Shown here: piece after piece, positions 46,210-56,910 of the stretch
Layout: every line of letters starts with the position of its first letter
Position numbering within the stretch: the stretch's first letter is position 1
Source of the DNA: Lichenostomus cassidix
Taxonomy: Eukaryota > Chordata > Aves > Passeriformes > Meliphagidae
Direction of reading: 5' to 3'
Assembly: GCA_008360975.2 (NCBI GenBank)
Contig: CM039210.1
Span: 17,321,007-17,385,006, forward strand
DNA length: 64,000 nt
The notes under the pieces: model-generated
The model's input: only the letters and a program-made list of their open reading frames with translations
The model's database searches: none
What the model was told of the DNA's origin: nothing
Program-made: the position numbers and the translations under genes

Positions 46210-47838
46210 AGGATGAGCAGTGACGGCAGCACTCTCGCCCCCAGTGCAACACTTGCTTCTGTGAACGGGGCGACGGCGTCTGCCCGCGGCGAGCGAGGGG
46301 CGGCAGCGCCCGGTGGGGCCGGTGCAGTGCCCGGCGCTGCCGGCGCGGGGCTGCCCACTGGGCAGGGTGCGGGACGCCAGCGGCTGCTGCTGGCAGCGCT
46401 GGCGCAGCGAGGGCGAGGCGTGCGGCGGTGCTGCGGGGGGACGCTGCGCGCCCGGCGGGGCTGGGAAGGAGCAGCAGGAGCAGAGCGGAACGGGGTGTTC
46501 TCTGGAGGTTTCCTCTGGGCAGGATGCTCGGCAAAGGCTCCGGCAGAGCTCAGGGTGAGGCGATGAGAGCAGCGCTGAGCTGGGCTGAGCTGCCGAGGGG
46601 TGCCGAGGAAGCAGCAGGGCTGGGCTGGAGCTCCATCCCGGCGGGCACCGTGGACCCGCGGCGGCTGCCGCTCTCGGCCCTGCTCCAGCACGTCCAGCGC
46701 GGGGACAGCAACTGTGAGAACCAGCCCAGCTGCTGCCTGGCGGGCTCGGGGGGCAGCGCTCGCCCTGCGCTGAAGAGGGTGTGGCGCAGAAAGGGAAAGA
46801 TCTGGCCCAGCCCTGCGGCGCTCCTGCCCAGCCGCTACCAGCAGTACCAGCAACACCGTGCCAGGCTGGGGAGAAGGACCCCGCTGGGAACCGACCTGGT
46901 GATGGATGCTCCCCTGGTCCCAGTCGGAGCCCGGCGCTCCTTGGCATATTAGTGGCATTCACAGTCATTTTGGGCCTTTACACTGATTAACAAGTACACC
47001 TGAGCAACCGAGCCTGTGGGCTCCAGGCCGCGGCAGCCCCCGCACTCGGCTCCGGCTGCAAACTGAATGCAGTCTTCTACGCCGCCTCCTGCGCCGTCCC
47101 CGCGCCGTGCCAGCGCGAGAGGAGCCCCAGGACCCCCGTGCGCCTGTGTTTAAGCAGAATTCTCAGTTTTCTTGGAGCTTGATGGCGTCCCCGGGGCGGC
47201 AGGGCTCCCTCAGGGCAGGTCTGTTGCTGCTGCAGGACAAATGCTACCATAAGGCTGAGCGACCGGGGGATCCGGCGGGTGGGGGAAGCAACTCCGGGAG
47301 GCAGAAGCAGTGGAAAGGGCTCTGAAAGGGCTCTGGCTTGCTTTCTTTTTTCTCTCCTGACCTCTAGCTCTGCGAGCATTCGCTTTCTGCCTGCCCCACC
47401 ACGGCACCGCCGCGACCCCGCGCCGAGCGCTCCGGGTGCCTCCCGCTGCCCCCGGCTCCGCTGAGCCCCCTTGGAGCGGCGCGGGGCGGCCACGTCTGCC
47501 CTCCCCGCATGGCTCTCGCTGGCCGACATCACACATGATGCTCCACTGCTCTCGCCATGCCCACCCCAGCCCAGCGCTCGACATCGCCTGCAGCTCCTAT
47601 TATTCTGTAGCGAAGGACCCTGAGTCAGGTGTGAGGGAAAGCGGCTGCAGGGTGTGGGCGGTGTGGCCAGGGAGGCTCTCGTCTCCACACCGCCGGTCTC
47701 GGGAGGCGGCGGCAGCGGCCGGGGGAAGCGAGCCCGGGGGGGCCTTGGCTGCGGGCTCTGGCAGCAGGGCGGCCCCCCCCCGAGGCAGGACGATGCCGGT
47801 GAAGAAGAAGAGGAAGTCTTCGGGGGCAGTGGCGGCGG
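46210..47838. other. CpG-rich non-retroviral segment inside ERV-F
   Basis: The base composition changes sharply to GC- and CpG-rich. The segment has no similarity I can see to gag, protease, RT or any LTR here. Left border: integrase zinc domain. Right border: the proline-rich part of gag, where alignment to ERV-E gag stops at about 47838. Long open frames on both strands (for example 46116-46958 and 47077-48234 minus, 47436-48041 plus) are expected from the base composition. On the plus strand there is a good splice-acceptor-like site (pyrimidine tract then CTCTAG, 47340-47367), a donor-like GTGAGG (46555-46560) and an ATG in good context at 47793. It may be captured host promoter/first-exon DNA. 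The source gene is not identified. Confidence 0.7.
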
Positions 47839-48366
47839 AAGAGGGGGAGGAGGTGGCTGTGGCGGGAGAAGAGGAGGGGGCAGCTCAGAGGGATCCCACG
47901 GAGCAATATCTATCTTGGGTTTTACCCAAAATTCCCTTTCCACTCGAGTGGCGGGGCACGCCAGTGTTTCTGGCAACAGCAAGTCAGTTTTCTCGGCTTC
48001 TGCCACTTTTTCTCGTTCTTTCCCATTTAAATTCTTCTTAGCCTCTTCTATAACTTGCTTTGCCGCAGCGGTAATTTGAGCCTTTCCTTTTAATTGCTCC
48101 ACCATAAATGTGACAGTCCTCCACACTGGGGCATGCTTTATTGCCTCCTTGTTTTTAACAGTTATCTTATTCCAGAGTTCCTTCCTTACTTGCTCCCGTG
48201 CGTTTAGATCAAACAACTGATCAGGTTGCGTCATTAGTTCTTTTCTCTGACACCATCATAACAGTGCTGTGAGGTCAGCTTCATTCAGCTCAGTCTCTGT
48301 TCTCTTTGCTAGCTGGAGCAGGCTGTTTACAGACACTCTTTCCACTGCTGATACAGCGTTTCCCAT
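47839..48366 (-). pseudogene. gag: ERV-F gag, N-terminal part
   Basis: The start at 48366 gives MGNAVSAVERV. A TGA at 48256-48258 is followed by a long open frame with matrix sequence (PDQLFDLNAREQVRKEL) and a proline-rich stretch. That frame runs without a stop into the foreign segment down to 47077, giving a Gag-foreign fusion frame of 385 codons. Confidence 0.85.
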
Positions 48367-48504
48367 CCCGCCAATCTCTGGCTTTCTCGCCAGTCGCAGG
48401 CCTGCTCCTGCCTCTCTCGGGCAGCCCTGCTTACCTTCGCCAGCCAGCGGGATCCCTCGCATTCTCCCAATCTCCCTGGTACGGCCGCTAATCCGTCCTC
48501 GCGA

Positions 48505-48522
48505 ATCACGTTGGGGTCACCA
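48505..48522 (-). other. ERV-F primer-binding site, tRNA-Trp
   Basis: The minus strand reads TGGTGACCCCAACGTGAT, one base from the Trp site used by avian leukosis viruses. Two bases separate it from the LTR. Confidence 0.93.
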
Positions 48523-48524
48523 GT

Positions 48525-48956
48525 TGTCGGGGTTTATTATTCCATGCGAGACGGGAACGACATAAAACCAATGTGATGCAGAAAGTCGTCCCACTTTATT
48601 CTTCAGCAGTGCTTCTTTTAAAGCTTTTTACCTTCTGTACACACAACATGGAACTCTACATATGGTTCGTACATGCGCCATGCAATTACATAATTGGTTA
48701 CATGCTATTAACACGAGCTAAGCACACATTATATGATTGATATATACTAAAACCGCAGTTTCTTACTTTTGGGCAATATATCCTGTTTTCTTTGGCCAGC
48801 AAGGAATTTCCTACTTTTGGGCAATATATCCTGTTTTCTTTGGCCAGCTGCTTGCTTTCTTGCAGCATCAGCAAAATACTTCCTCTTATCTATCTTCAAT
48901 GACTTTCATAGGTCTGTTAAAACAGACCAGCTGTTAAGACAGACCAGGCCCTGACA
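48525..48956 (-). repeat. ERV-F 5' LTR
   Basis: 432 bp with two copies of the 49-bp unit and a short duplication around GTTAARACAGACCAG near the U3 start. Confidence 0.93.
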
Positions 48957-51009
48957 CATGTAAGCCAGCAATAATCTGCTGGCATTGTGTGTTAGCATTC
49001 TGAAAGGTCAGATCATTTCCCACAGCGGTTTTTGCTGCAGCATCAAGCGTGGGTGCCGCATCAAGGGCAGCTTTAAGCCGATCTATAAACTGCATGTACG
49101 GCTCATTTGGTCCTTGTATAATTTTTGTATATGGAAGCGCTGGCGTTCCCATTTGGGGTAACTCTTGGAACGCAGCCAGTGCAAGTGCCTGGCTTTGCTG
49201 GATCATGCGAAGATTGAGGGCGGCTTGAGCAGCGCCATCTCGATATTGACCCTCTCCCATAAGCATATCAAGGGTTACGTAGCGGAGTGGGTCATCCTGG
49301 GCCTGCTCCTCTAATTTGGCAATCATAGCGACCTCATACTTCTCCTTCCACTTATCTTTAAATAACATAAAGGCAGTGGGCGGCAGCACGATTTGGAAAA
49401 GGTTTTTTATATCCAGGGGAACCAGGTCCTGATTCGTGAAAAACGCCTGCACCAGGGTCCGCACTTGTCAGTTGTCACGGCCATATTCCATGACAGTCTT
49501 TTGTAACTGACTCACAGTTTTCCAGTGAAAGGGATGCCAGACCCTATTGTTACCATTGACTATAACGGGCATAGAGATAACCTCAGGTGGCAACATGACC
49601 CCTTACATGGTGGAATCTCTTATGACCCCATGCCATCACTGGCCAGCATTGTAAGATGGGTCTCGCGGGGGAGGCGCATCTGGGGCCCCAGAGGACGTGG
49701 ACACCGCTCTGTGCTCGCCTTCCCCCTTGTTTTCTTTGGTTCCTCCCATTATTTTGGATTTAAGCCAGCCTGCCCACCCTGACACGTCAGTTGTAGATCG
49801 CGTCCACTTGGGCTCTCCACCCACCTTTTCCCACCAGTCTGCTATGGTCCATATCTCTTGCCTCGTCAGTTCGCCATCTGGGCCAAATTGAGATTGCAAG
49901 TAATTGTCGGCCTCTTCAATGGACATTTCCCTCTCCTTGAAACATTCAATCACCCAGTTCCACTTTTTTGAATCACTCACGGGAGCAAAGGCAGGCTCTG
50001 TAGGGGGGGGCAGATGGCTCAACCGATTCAGATGGTAAAAATGGATTGGTAGATGGCGTGGGTTGTTCCTCTCTGAGGAACCAAGCCTCCACGGCTCGCA
50101 GCCCCTCTACTATAGCCTTATGAGCTCTGCCATAAGCCTCTTTGATCTTAGTCTTTTTAGACCCCGCATCCAGTCGCTGCATCTTCTCTAGTAACTGCCT
50201 CATAGCTCACTCCTGCGCTTGGAGAGCTTCTCTGGTCTCTTCGTTAACCGTGTCAGAGGTATCACTTTGGCTTGCCCTCCCACTCATCTATATCCATTGG
50301 CAGCGGCACTTTGCTCAGATCTGCAGCATCCTCACTACTGGAGAGGGGAAGGGGCGGCTGCGGCGGGAGAGTGGGAGGAGGCGGCTTGGCGGGATCCCAC
50401 GGAGCAATATCTATCTCGGGTCCTGCCCAAAATTCCCTTTCCACTCGAGTGGTGGGACATGCTAGTGTTTCTGGCAACAGCAAGTCAGTTTCCCCCGCTT
50501 CTGCCACTTTTTCCCGTTCTTTCCCATTTGAGTCCTTCCCAGCCTCTTCTATCGCTCACTTTGCCGCAGCGGTAACTTGAGCCTCCCCTTTTAGTTGCTC
50601 AACCATAAGTGTGACAGTCCTCCACACTGGGACATGCTTCTTTGCCTCCTTGTTTTTAACCGTTATCCCATCCCAGAGTTCCTCTCTTACTCGATTCCAT
50701 GCGCTTAAATCAAACAACTGATCAGGTTGCATCATTAGTCCTTTCCTCCGACACCACCCCAACAGTGCTGTGAGGTCACCCTCATTCAGCTCAGTCTTTT
50801 TTTTTTGCTAGCTGAAACAGGCTGTTTACAGCAACTCTTTCCACTGCAGACGCAGCATTTCCCATCCCACCGATCTCTGGCTCTCCCGCCAGTCGCAGGC
50901 CTGCTCCTGCCTCTCTCGGGCAGCCCGGCTTACCTTTTCCAGCCGGTGGGATCCCTCGCGTTCTCCCGATCCCTCTGGTACGGCTGCTAACCCGTCCTTG
51001 TAAATGCAG

Positions 51010-51027
51010 ATCACATCGGGGTCACCA
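51010..51027 (-). other. ERV-E primer-binding site, tRNA-Trp
   Basis: The minus strand reads TGGTGACCCCGATGTGAT, again one base from the Trp site. Confidence 0.93.
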
Positions 51028-51029
51028 GT

Positions 51030-51428
51030 TGTCAGGGTTTATTGTTCCATGCAAGGCGAGAACGACATAACACCAATGTGATGCAGAGAGTCGTCTACCT
51101 TTATTTGCAGCAGCGCTTCTTTTAAAGCCTTTAATCTTCCGTACATGCGCCACGAAACTCTACATATGGTTTGTACATGTGCCATGCAATTACAATTGGC
51201 TATAAGCAATTAGCACGAGCTAAGCACGCATTATATGACTGGTATATACTAAAACCACAATTTCCTACTTTTGGGCAATATATCCTGTTTTCTCTGGCCA
51301 GCTTCTTGCTTTCTTGCAGCATCAGCAAAATACTTCCTCTTATCTATCCTGCAGCATCAGCAAAATACTTCCTCTTATCTATCCTCAATGACTTTTATAG
51401 GTCTGTTAAGACAGACCAGGCCTCAACA
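51030..51428 (-). repeat. ERV-E 5' LTR
   Basis: 399 bp. It holds a 35-bp tandem duplication (GCAGCATCAGCAAAATACTT unit, about 51318-51385) absent from the 3' LTR. Confidence 0.93.
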
Positions 51429-51716
51429 AATGGCAAAGAAGCAATCCCAGGGAAAAACTATCAGCTTTCACAGCAGCCAGTCCCGGGAGTGTCCTTTTTT
51501 CCCCTTCTCTCCCCAGCAGAGAGGCTTGGGGAAGAGTTTTCAAAACAACTCGCGCTTCTCCCAGCTGCTGAATGCAGTTAATGCTACAGAACTACATTTC
51601 TGAGCATACAAGCAAACTACAGGGAATACAGGATTATCATAACATCACCCCAAGACATTCCACCCCTTATTCCATATCGTTGGCTTAAAGTTTACTCTAA
51701 CATGTTTTAACTTTAA

Positions 51717-51748
51717 ACACACACACACACATATATATATACACACAT
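51717..51748. repeat. CA/TA microsatellite
   Basis: Alternating AC then AT dinucleotides between ERV-D integrase and its 3' LTR. Confidence 0.95.
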
Positions 51749-51879
51749 GACTATGTACAAATAGTGTCAGTGTCATTCAGTAAGCAGTGGTACATAGCCA
51801 TCTCAACATTACACGTTGACCTCACTCAAAATTAAATCTCCCTGAGGGACACATTGTGTTTCTCCATCTTTCTGCATTA

Positions 51880-52930
51880 CCCACCAAGTAAACCCTGGAC
51901 CCTAAGCAAAGACAACCCCACGGATGGGTTTGTCCTTACATGAGGCAGAATTAATCCAGACAGTCTTCCCTAACAAGCCTCTGACGTACTGCTGGGACCT
52001 TGTCTCTGTCTACTGTATGCAGGGGCTCAGATTGGGCAGGGCCTGCTTGGTTGATGGAGCCTTGGGTATTGACTAACCAGGTGGCCTTTGCTAAATGTCA
52101 CTCCCAATTTCTGAAAATTCCTCACCCAGTGCCTTCAAGGTGGTTTTTAACAGTCCATTGTACTGTTCCACTTTGCCAGCAGCAGGGGCATGATAAGGAA
52201 TGTGGTACACCCACTCAGTGCCATGTTCCCTAGCCCAGGTGTTTATGAGGCTATTTTTAAAATGAGTCTCATTGTCTGACTCAATTTTCTAAGGAGTACC
52301 ATGCCTCCACAGGACTTGGTTTTCAAGGCCCAGGATGGTGTTACGAGCAGTGGCATGAGGCACAGGGTAGGTTTCCAGCCACCCAGTGGTGGCTTCTACC
52401 ATTGTGAGCACATAGCGCTTGCTATGGCGGGTTTGAGGCAGTGTGATGTAATCAATCTGCCAGGCCTCCCTATACTTATATTTAGACTACTTTCTACCAT
52501 ACCACAGGGGTTTCACCCACTTGGCCTGTTTGATCTCAACACACGTCTCACAGTCATGGATAACTTGAGAGATACAGTCCATGGTTAAATCCACCCCTCG
52601 GTTTCATGCCCACTTATAGGTGGCATATCTGCCTTGATGGCCAGAGGCATCATGGGCCCATCAAGCTAGGAACAAGTCTCCCTTATGCTGCCAATCCAAG
52701 TCTACCTGGGACACTTTTATCTTTGCAGTCTTATCTACCTGTTTGTTGTTTCAGTGCTCTTCATTAGCTCAGCTCTTGGGGACATGGGCATCTCCATGGC
52801 AGACTTTCACAGGTAGTTTCTCTGCCCAGACAGAGATGTCTTTCCACTCTTCAGCTGCCAAAATTAGTTTTCCTCCACCCTGCCAATCAGCCTTTTTCCA
52901 CTTTTCCAGCTAACCCCATAGAGCATTGGC
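51880..52930 (-). pseudogene. pol: ERV-D integrase, heavily mutated
   Basis: The zinc-domain residues (DASGHQGRYAT, HDCETC) and the triad (WQIDYITLP, IESDNETHF, GKVEQYNGLL) are readable on the minus strand across several stops (for example near 52515 and 52290). Nothing env-like follows. Confidence 0.82.
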
Positions 52931-54660
52931 TACCATCTATGAATCAGTGTAGAGGTAGAGCTTTGGCCATTTCTCTTTCAGCAATGTCCAGGGCTAACTG
53001 AACAGCTTTGAGCTTAGCAAGTTCACTCGATCCCCCCCTCTCCTTCAGTAGCTTCTGCGACCCGTCACGTGGGGCTCCATACAGCTGCTTTGCATTTTCG
53101 TTTTGTCCCTATAAGACGACAGGAACCATCAGTGAAAAGAGCATAGCATGTTTCATCTGCTGGCAGTTGGTTGTATGGTGGAGCTTCCTCTGCACGAGTC
53201 ACCTGTTCCAGCTCCTCTTCCTCAATCAGACTAAAATCTTCACCTTCAGGCCAATTTGTAATTATTTCTAAAATCCCAGGGCGATTCAGATTTCCCATAC
53301 GGGCGCGCTGTGTGATAAGGGCAATCCATTTACTCCATGTGCCCTTGGCATGGTGAGTAGAGGGAACCTCTGCTTTAAACATCCACCCCAGCACTGGTAG
53401 TCAGGGTGCCAGGAGTTGTGCTTCTGTACCAATTACCTCTGAGGCAGCTTGGACTCCTACCAAAGCTGCCAAGATTTCTTTCTCTGTTGGGGTGTAGTTG
53501 GTTTCAGACCCTCTGTAACTTCGGCTCCAGAATCCCAGTGGATGACCCCGAGTCTCACCAGGCACTTTCTGCCACAGGCTCCAGGACAGGCCATGGCTCC
53601 CAGCTGCAGAGTACAGCACATTCTTTACCTCTGGTCCCGTCCTGACTGAGCCAAGGGCTACAGCATGAGCAATCTCCTGCTTGATCTGGGTGAAAGCTTG
53701 CTGCTGTTCAGGGCCCCAGTGGAAAACATTTTTCTTATGGGTAACCAGGTAAAGAGGGCTCACAATCTGGCTGTACTCAGGAATGTGCATTCTCCAAAAG
53801 CCTATGGCTCCCAGGAAAGCTTGCGTCTCCTTGTTGGTTGGTGGAGACATTGCAGTGATTTTATTGATAACCTCAGTGGGAATCTGACGCCATCCGTTTT
53901 GCCACTTCACTCCCAGGAACTGGATCTCTTGGGCAGGTCCCTTGACTTTGCTCTTTTTGATGGCAAAACCGGCTTCCAGGAGAATCTGGATAATTTTCTT
54001 TCATTTCTCAAATACTTCTGCTGTGTTCCCCCACACAATGATGTTGTCGATGTACTGCAAGTGTTCTGGAGCCTCACCCCTTTCCAGCGCAGCCTGGACC
54101 AGCCCATGGCAGATGGTGGGACTATGTTTCCACCCCTGGGGCAGTCGATTCCACGTGTACTGCACGCCCCTCCAGGTAAAAGCAAACTGAGGCCTGCACT
54201 CTGCTTTCAGAGGGATGGAGAAAAATGCGTTAGCGATGTCAATAGTGGCGTACCATTTCGCTGCCTTGGACTCTAGCTCATAGTGGAGCTCCAACATGTC
54301 TGGCACGTCAGCACTCAGAGGTGGAGTCACCTCATTCAAGGCACAATAGTCCACTGTTAATCTCCATTCTCCTTCAGATTTTCGCACAGGCCACATGGGG
54401 CTGTTAAAGGATGAATGGGTCCTGCTGACAACCCCTTGGCTCTCCAGCTCACGGATTAGTTTGTGAATGGGAATCACAGCATCTCGAGTTGTCCGGTACT
54501 GTCGGCGATGCACAATCGAGGTTGCAATCGGTACTTGTTGCTCTTCCCCTTTCAGGAGTCCTACTGCAGATGGGTTCTCTGACAGTCCAGGCAAGGTGTT
54601 CAATTGCTTAATGCCCTCTGTCTCCACAGCAGCTATCCCAAATGCCCACTTGAGTCCCTT
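52931..54660 (-). pseudogene. pol: ERV-D reverse transcriptase and RNase H
   Basis: RT covers 54001-54627 (SPMWPVRKSEGEWRLTVDY, ATIDIANAFFSIPL, LPQGWKHSPTICH). The active-site box reads YIDN where YIDD is expected. The thumb and connection continue in 53401-53910 (AFLGAIGFWRMHIPEY, LGFWSRSY), and RNase H in 53065-53394 (ALFTDGSC). Frame breaks lie near 54000 and 53400. Confidence 0.9.
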
Positions 54661-54993
54661 TGGGTCTTTGAAATATCCATTTCAGAGGAAGTCTATACCC
54701 AGAATACATGGGGCCTCTGGGCCAGTCACAATGGAATGATCTTTCCACTCTTTTCCAGTCAGGCTCACTTCAGCTTTTACCAGGGTCAGGTCCTGTGATC
54801 CTCCTGTCATGCTGGAAATAGAAACAGGTTCTGCCCCCACATGTCACGATGGGATTATCATGCATTGTGCACCAGTGTCTACTAAGGCCTCGTATTCTTG
54901 TGGCTCTGATGTGGCAGGCCACTGAATCCACACTGTCCAAAAAATACGATTTTCCCTGGCCTCTACCTGGCTAGAGGCAGGGCCCCTCTAACA
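54661..54993 (-). pseudogene. pro: ERV-D protease, degraded
   Basis: The active-site segment ALVDTGAQCMIIPS is readable near 54850-54890, followed by PCILGIDFL near 54680-54710. Frames are broken between. Confidence 0.75.
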
Positions 54994-56633
54994 CTAGTGG
55001 GCATGCATATTAGAGATTCCTTCAAGGGGATCGGACATGTTGATTGAAGCTACTTCCCTTCTGGTGGAGTTCCCTCTCTGAGTCTTGCCCTCTTTCAATT
55101 CACGCACTCGTCGTGCCAGGACAGTAGTGGATTGTCCATCCCACCTCTTCACGTTTTCTCCACTTTCACACAGGAAATACCACAACTCACGTCGAGGGGT
55201 GTATCTGTTTCTCATAGCTGAGGAATGTCTGCGTGGGGTAACAGAACCTCTGATCTGTACTGCCAAGATTTGGAGAAGGCCCTCTTTAATTTCCTTACTG
55301 AGTTTCTCATGATTCTCCTCTATCTTATTTTCTAGTTTCTGCAGATGTGTTTCTACAGCTGAGATTCTTGCATTCATTGGGCTATGCACAGCATCTGCAT
55401 ATGCTCGGAGCTTCCTTGCCACATCACACACAGTCTCATGCCCGTCATCTCGCTTCATCATTGCTAAGGCAGAAGCATACTCTGATGGCCCAAGCCGTAC
55501 GAGTTTCCGCCACATCACAGGTGTACATTCCACCCCCTCTGGGTCCACAAGAGGGGCTGGGTTTCTTATGTCCTCTGGGAAGACAATCTCTACCACTGCC
55601 ATTTCTCTCAAGCGTTGAATCCCTTGTTCTATGGTCCCCCCCCGGGGTTTGTTGTATATAGAGATCGTCAGGGCATAGGTATCTATCTTCTCCTCGCAGC
55701 TCTGATAGCTCGCCTCCAGAGGCTGCAACAGTCAGTCCCATCCCGTATAGTTTGGTTGATATCTGGGTCACGTGACACAGTCCCCAAATGCCTTGCCTCA
55801 GTAGCGTCTAGAAGTGTAACATCGCCTGCGGCATCCCAAAGATGGACTAACCAACTAATTATAGATTCATCATCTCGTTGGACATAATCTTTTCTTAGGC
55901 TGTGAAGGTCTCTCACAATCATGGATTCGACAATGATTTCTGATTCAATTGCTGACCTTGAGGATCCCTCCCCGCCGTCATCTGGGCGATCAGTCTTGAC
56001 TTGGGTTTTCTTGCTTTTCGTAACAGGAGCAACTGCCGCTGGCTTAGGCTCCCTGACTTCCTGTTCTATAGTATCTGACAGTGTACGATAAGCATATGCC
56101 AGGGCCCAACATATTGCACTGCAGTTGTCTCTGCACTTCTCTTTCAGTTACTTCCCTACCTCAGCTGGTCTGGGGATTTGTCCAGGGGGAAATTCCCAGT
56201 CTATTGGATCAGAGAATTTCTTTAAAGTTTTACCTATGTCCTCCCATACTCCACACCATTCAAATTTTCCCACATCTGGGTCAGGTGTCTGCCCCTGCTC
56301 AGCCCCTCTGGATTTCTCAGCCTTCCTTCTGGACATGTTGAACATCATATACATGGAAACTACCAGGTGAAGCACCAGTACTACCAGGAAAATGGTCTCC
56401 TTAACATCCAGGGGAAACTGAACATTCCCAAAAGGTGATATACTGGATTTACAGGGAAGAAAATAGGTGAGGAGCCAGGAAGCTTCAGCCTCTATTCCTC
56501 TAGCAGGTTGGGTAATATTATAAACAAAACCCCAAAACAAGCTACTAAAACTAGGAGAGGACAGCAACAGAGCATGTACATTTTTAACTGTTTCCAATAC
56601 CTTTTTACAGATTGTCAGTATCACGCAAATCAC
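54994..56633 (-). pseudogene. gag: ERV-D gag, with hydrophobic N-terminal part
   Basis: Three stretches: 56148-56633, 55683-55922 and 54994-55728, the last two overlapping in different frames. The N-terminal 100 residues hold two hydrophobic segments (SSLFWGFVYNI; IFLVVLVLHLVVSMYMMFN), then a charged MSRRKAEKS start. The C-terminal part has a coiled-coil-like stretch (VETHLQKLENKIEENHEKL) and ELWYFLCESGENVKRWDG, as I expect of ERVL Gag. No classic CCHC knuckle is seen. Confidence 0.8.
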
Positions 56634-56887
56634 TATAACAAGCCGGAGTCATGTCCCTGATTGGTGAAAATTATACATTAGGGACAAGATTGTCCCTACC
56701 TATTGGTAGGGAAACAGGCCTATGTGCCAAACAGACAGTATTACATCAAACAACCTCCCATCAAACAACATAGTGACTACTGATAGCTGTAATTCAATAC
56801 AAAGCATTTAAAACCAGAATGTAATATTAGGGTTTTTTTCTTCACTTTCTCTAACCCCACAAAAGGTGTAAAACAACTAGTCAAGCC

Positions 56888-56905
56888 CCTTTAAGTTGGG
56901 CACCA
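56888..56905 (-). other. ERV-D primer-binding site
   Basis: The minus strand reads TGGTGCCCAACTTAAAGG, five bases after the LTR. It starts like a Lys or related site, but I cannot name the tRNA. Confidence 0.55.
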
Positions 56906-56910
56906 AATAT

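Larger units (their letters stand above)
43398..48956 (-). mobile_element. ERV-F: ERVK provirus carrying foreign sequence, TSD CATGTA
   Basis: The LTRs at 43398-44712 (with an insertion) and 48525-48956 are flanked by CATGTA (43392-43397, 48957-48962), inside ERV-E gag. Minus-strand order: 5' LTR, Trp primer site, N-terminal gag, about 1.6 kb of CpG-rich non-retroviral DNA, integrase from its zinc domain on, the cysteine-rich ORF, a TM tail, 3' LTR. Protease, RT, RNase H and most of env are missing. This matches the plan of gene-capturing retroviruses. Confidence 0.93.
43071..50865 (-). pseudogene. gag: ERV-E gag, split by ERV-F
   Basis: The start at 50865 gives MGNAAS, a myristoylation signal. 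A TGA breaks the matrix part. A late-domain motif, PSAPPY, lies near 50040. The capsid part (48963-49464) has the major homology region EPYMQFIDRLKAAL. ERV-F interrupts it at 48963/43391. Nucleocapsid then follows with CYNCGEKGHLKKNC and a second knuckle, YPNCNKFGHRAAGC, whose first cysteine is tyrosine. Gag ends in the +1-shifted overlap with dUTPase. Confidence 0.9.
40710..51428 (-). mobile_element. ERV-E: ERVK provirus lacking pol, TSD AATGGC
   Basis: LTRs at 40710-41075 and 51030-51428, with duplications at 40704-40709 and 51429-51434. Minus-strand content: Trp-type primer site, gag (split by ERV-F), dUTPase (split by a solo LTR), then env directly. Protease, RT, RNase H, integrase and the cysteine-rich ORF are absent, so it depended on helper functions or lost them later. 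Confidence 0.95.

Noticed and set aside
46428..46952. Long plus-strand frame in the CpG-rich segment
   Set aside because: Long frames arise on both strands in such GC-rich DNA; no domain or known start is visible.
46079..46968. Three overlapping minus-strand frames joining the foreign segment to integrase
   Set aside because: Only one frame joins integrase correctly, and its foreign part looks compositional; I do not call it a protein.
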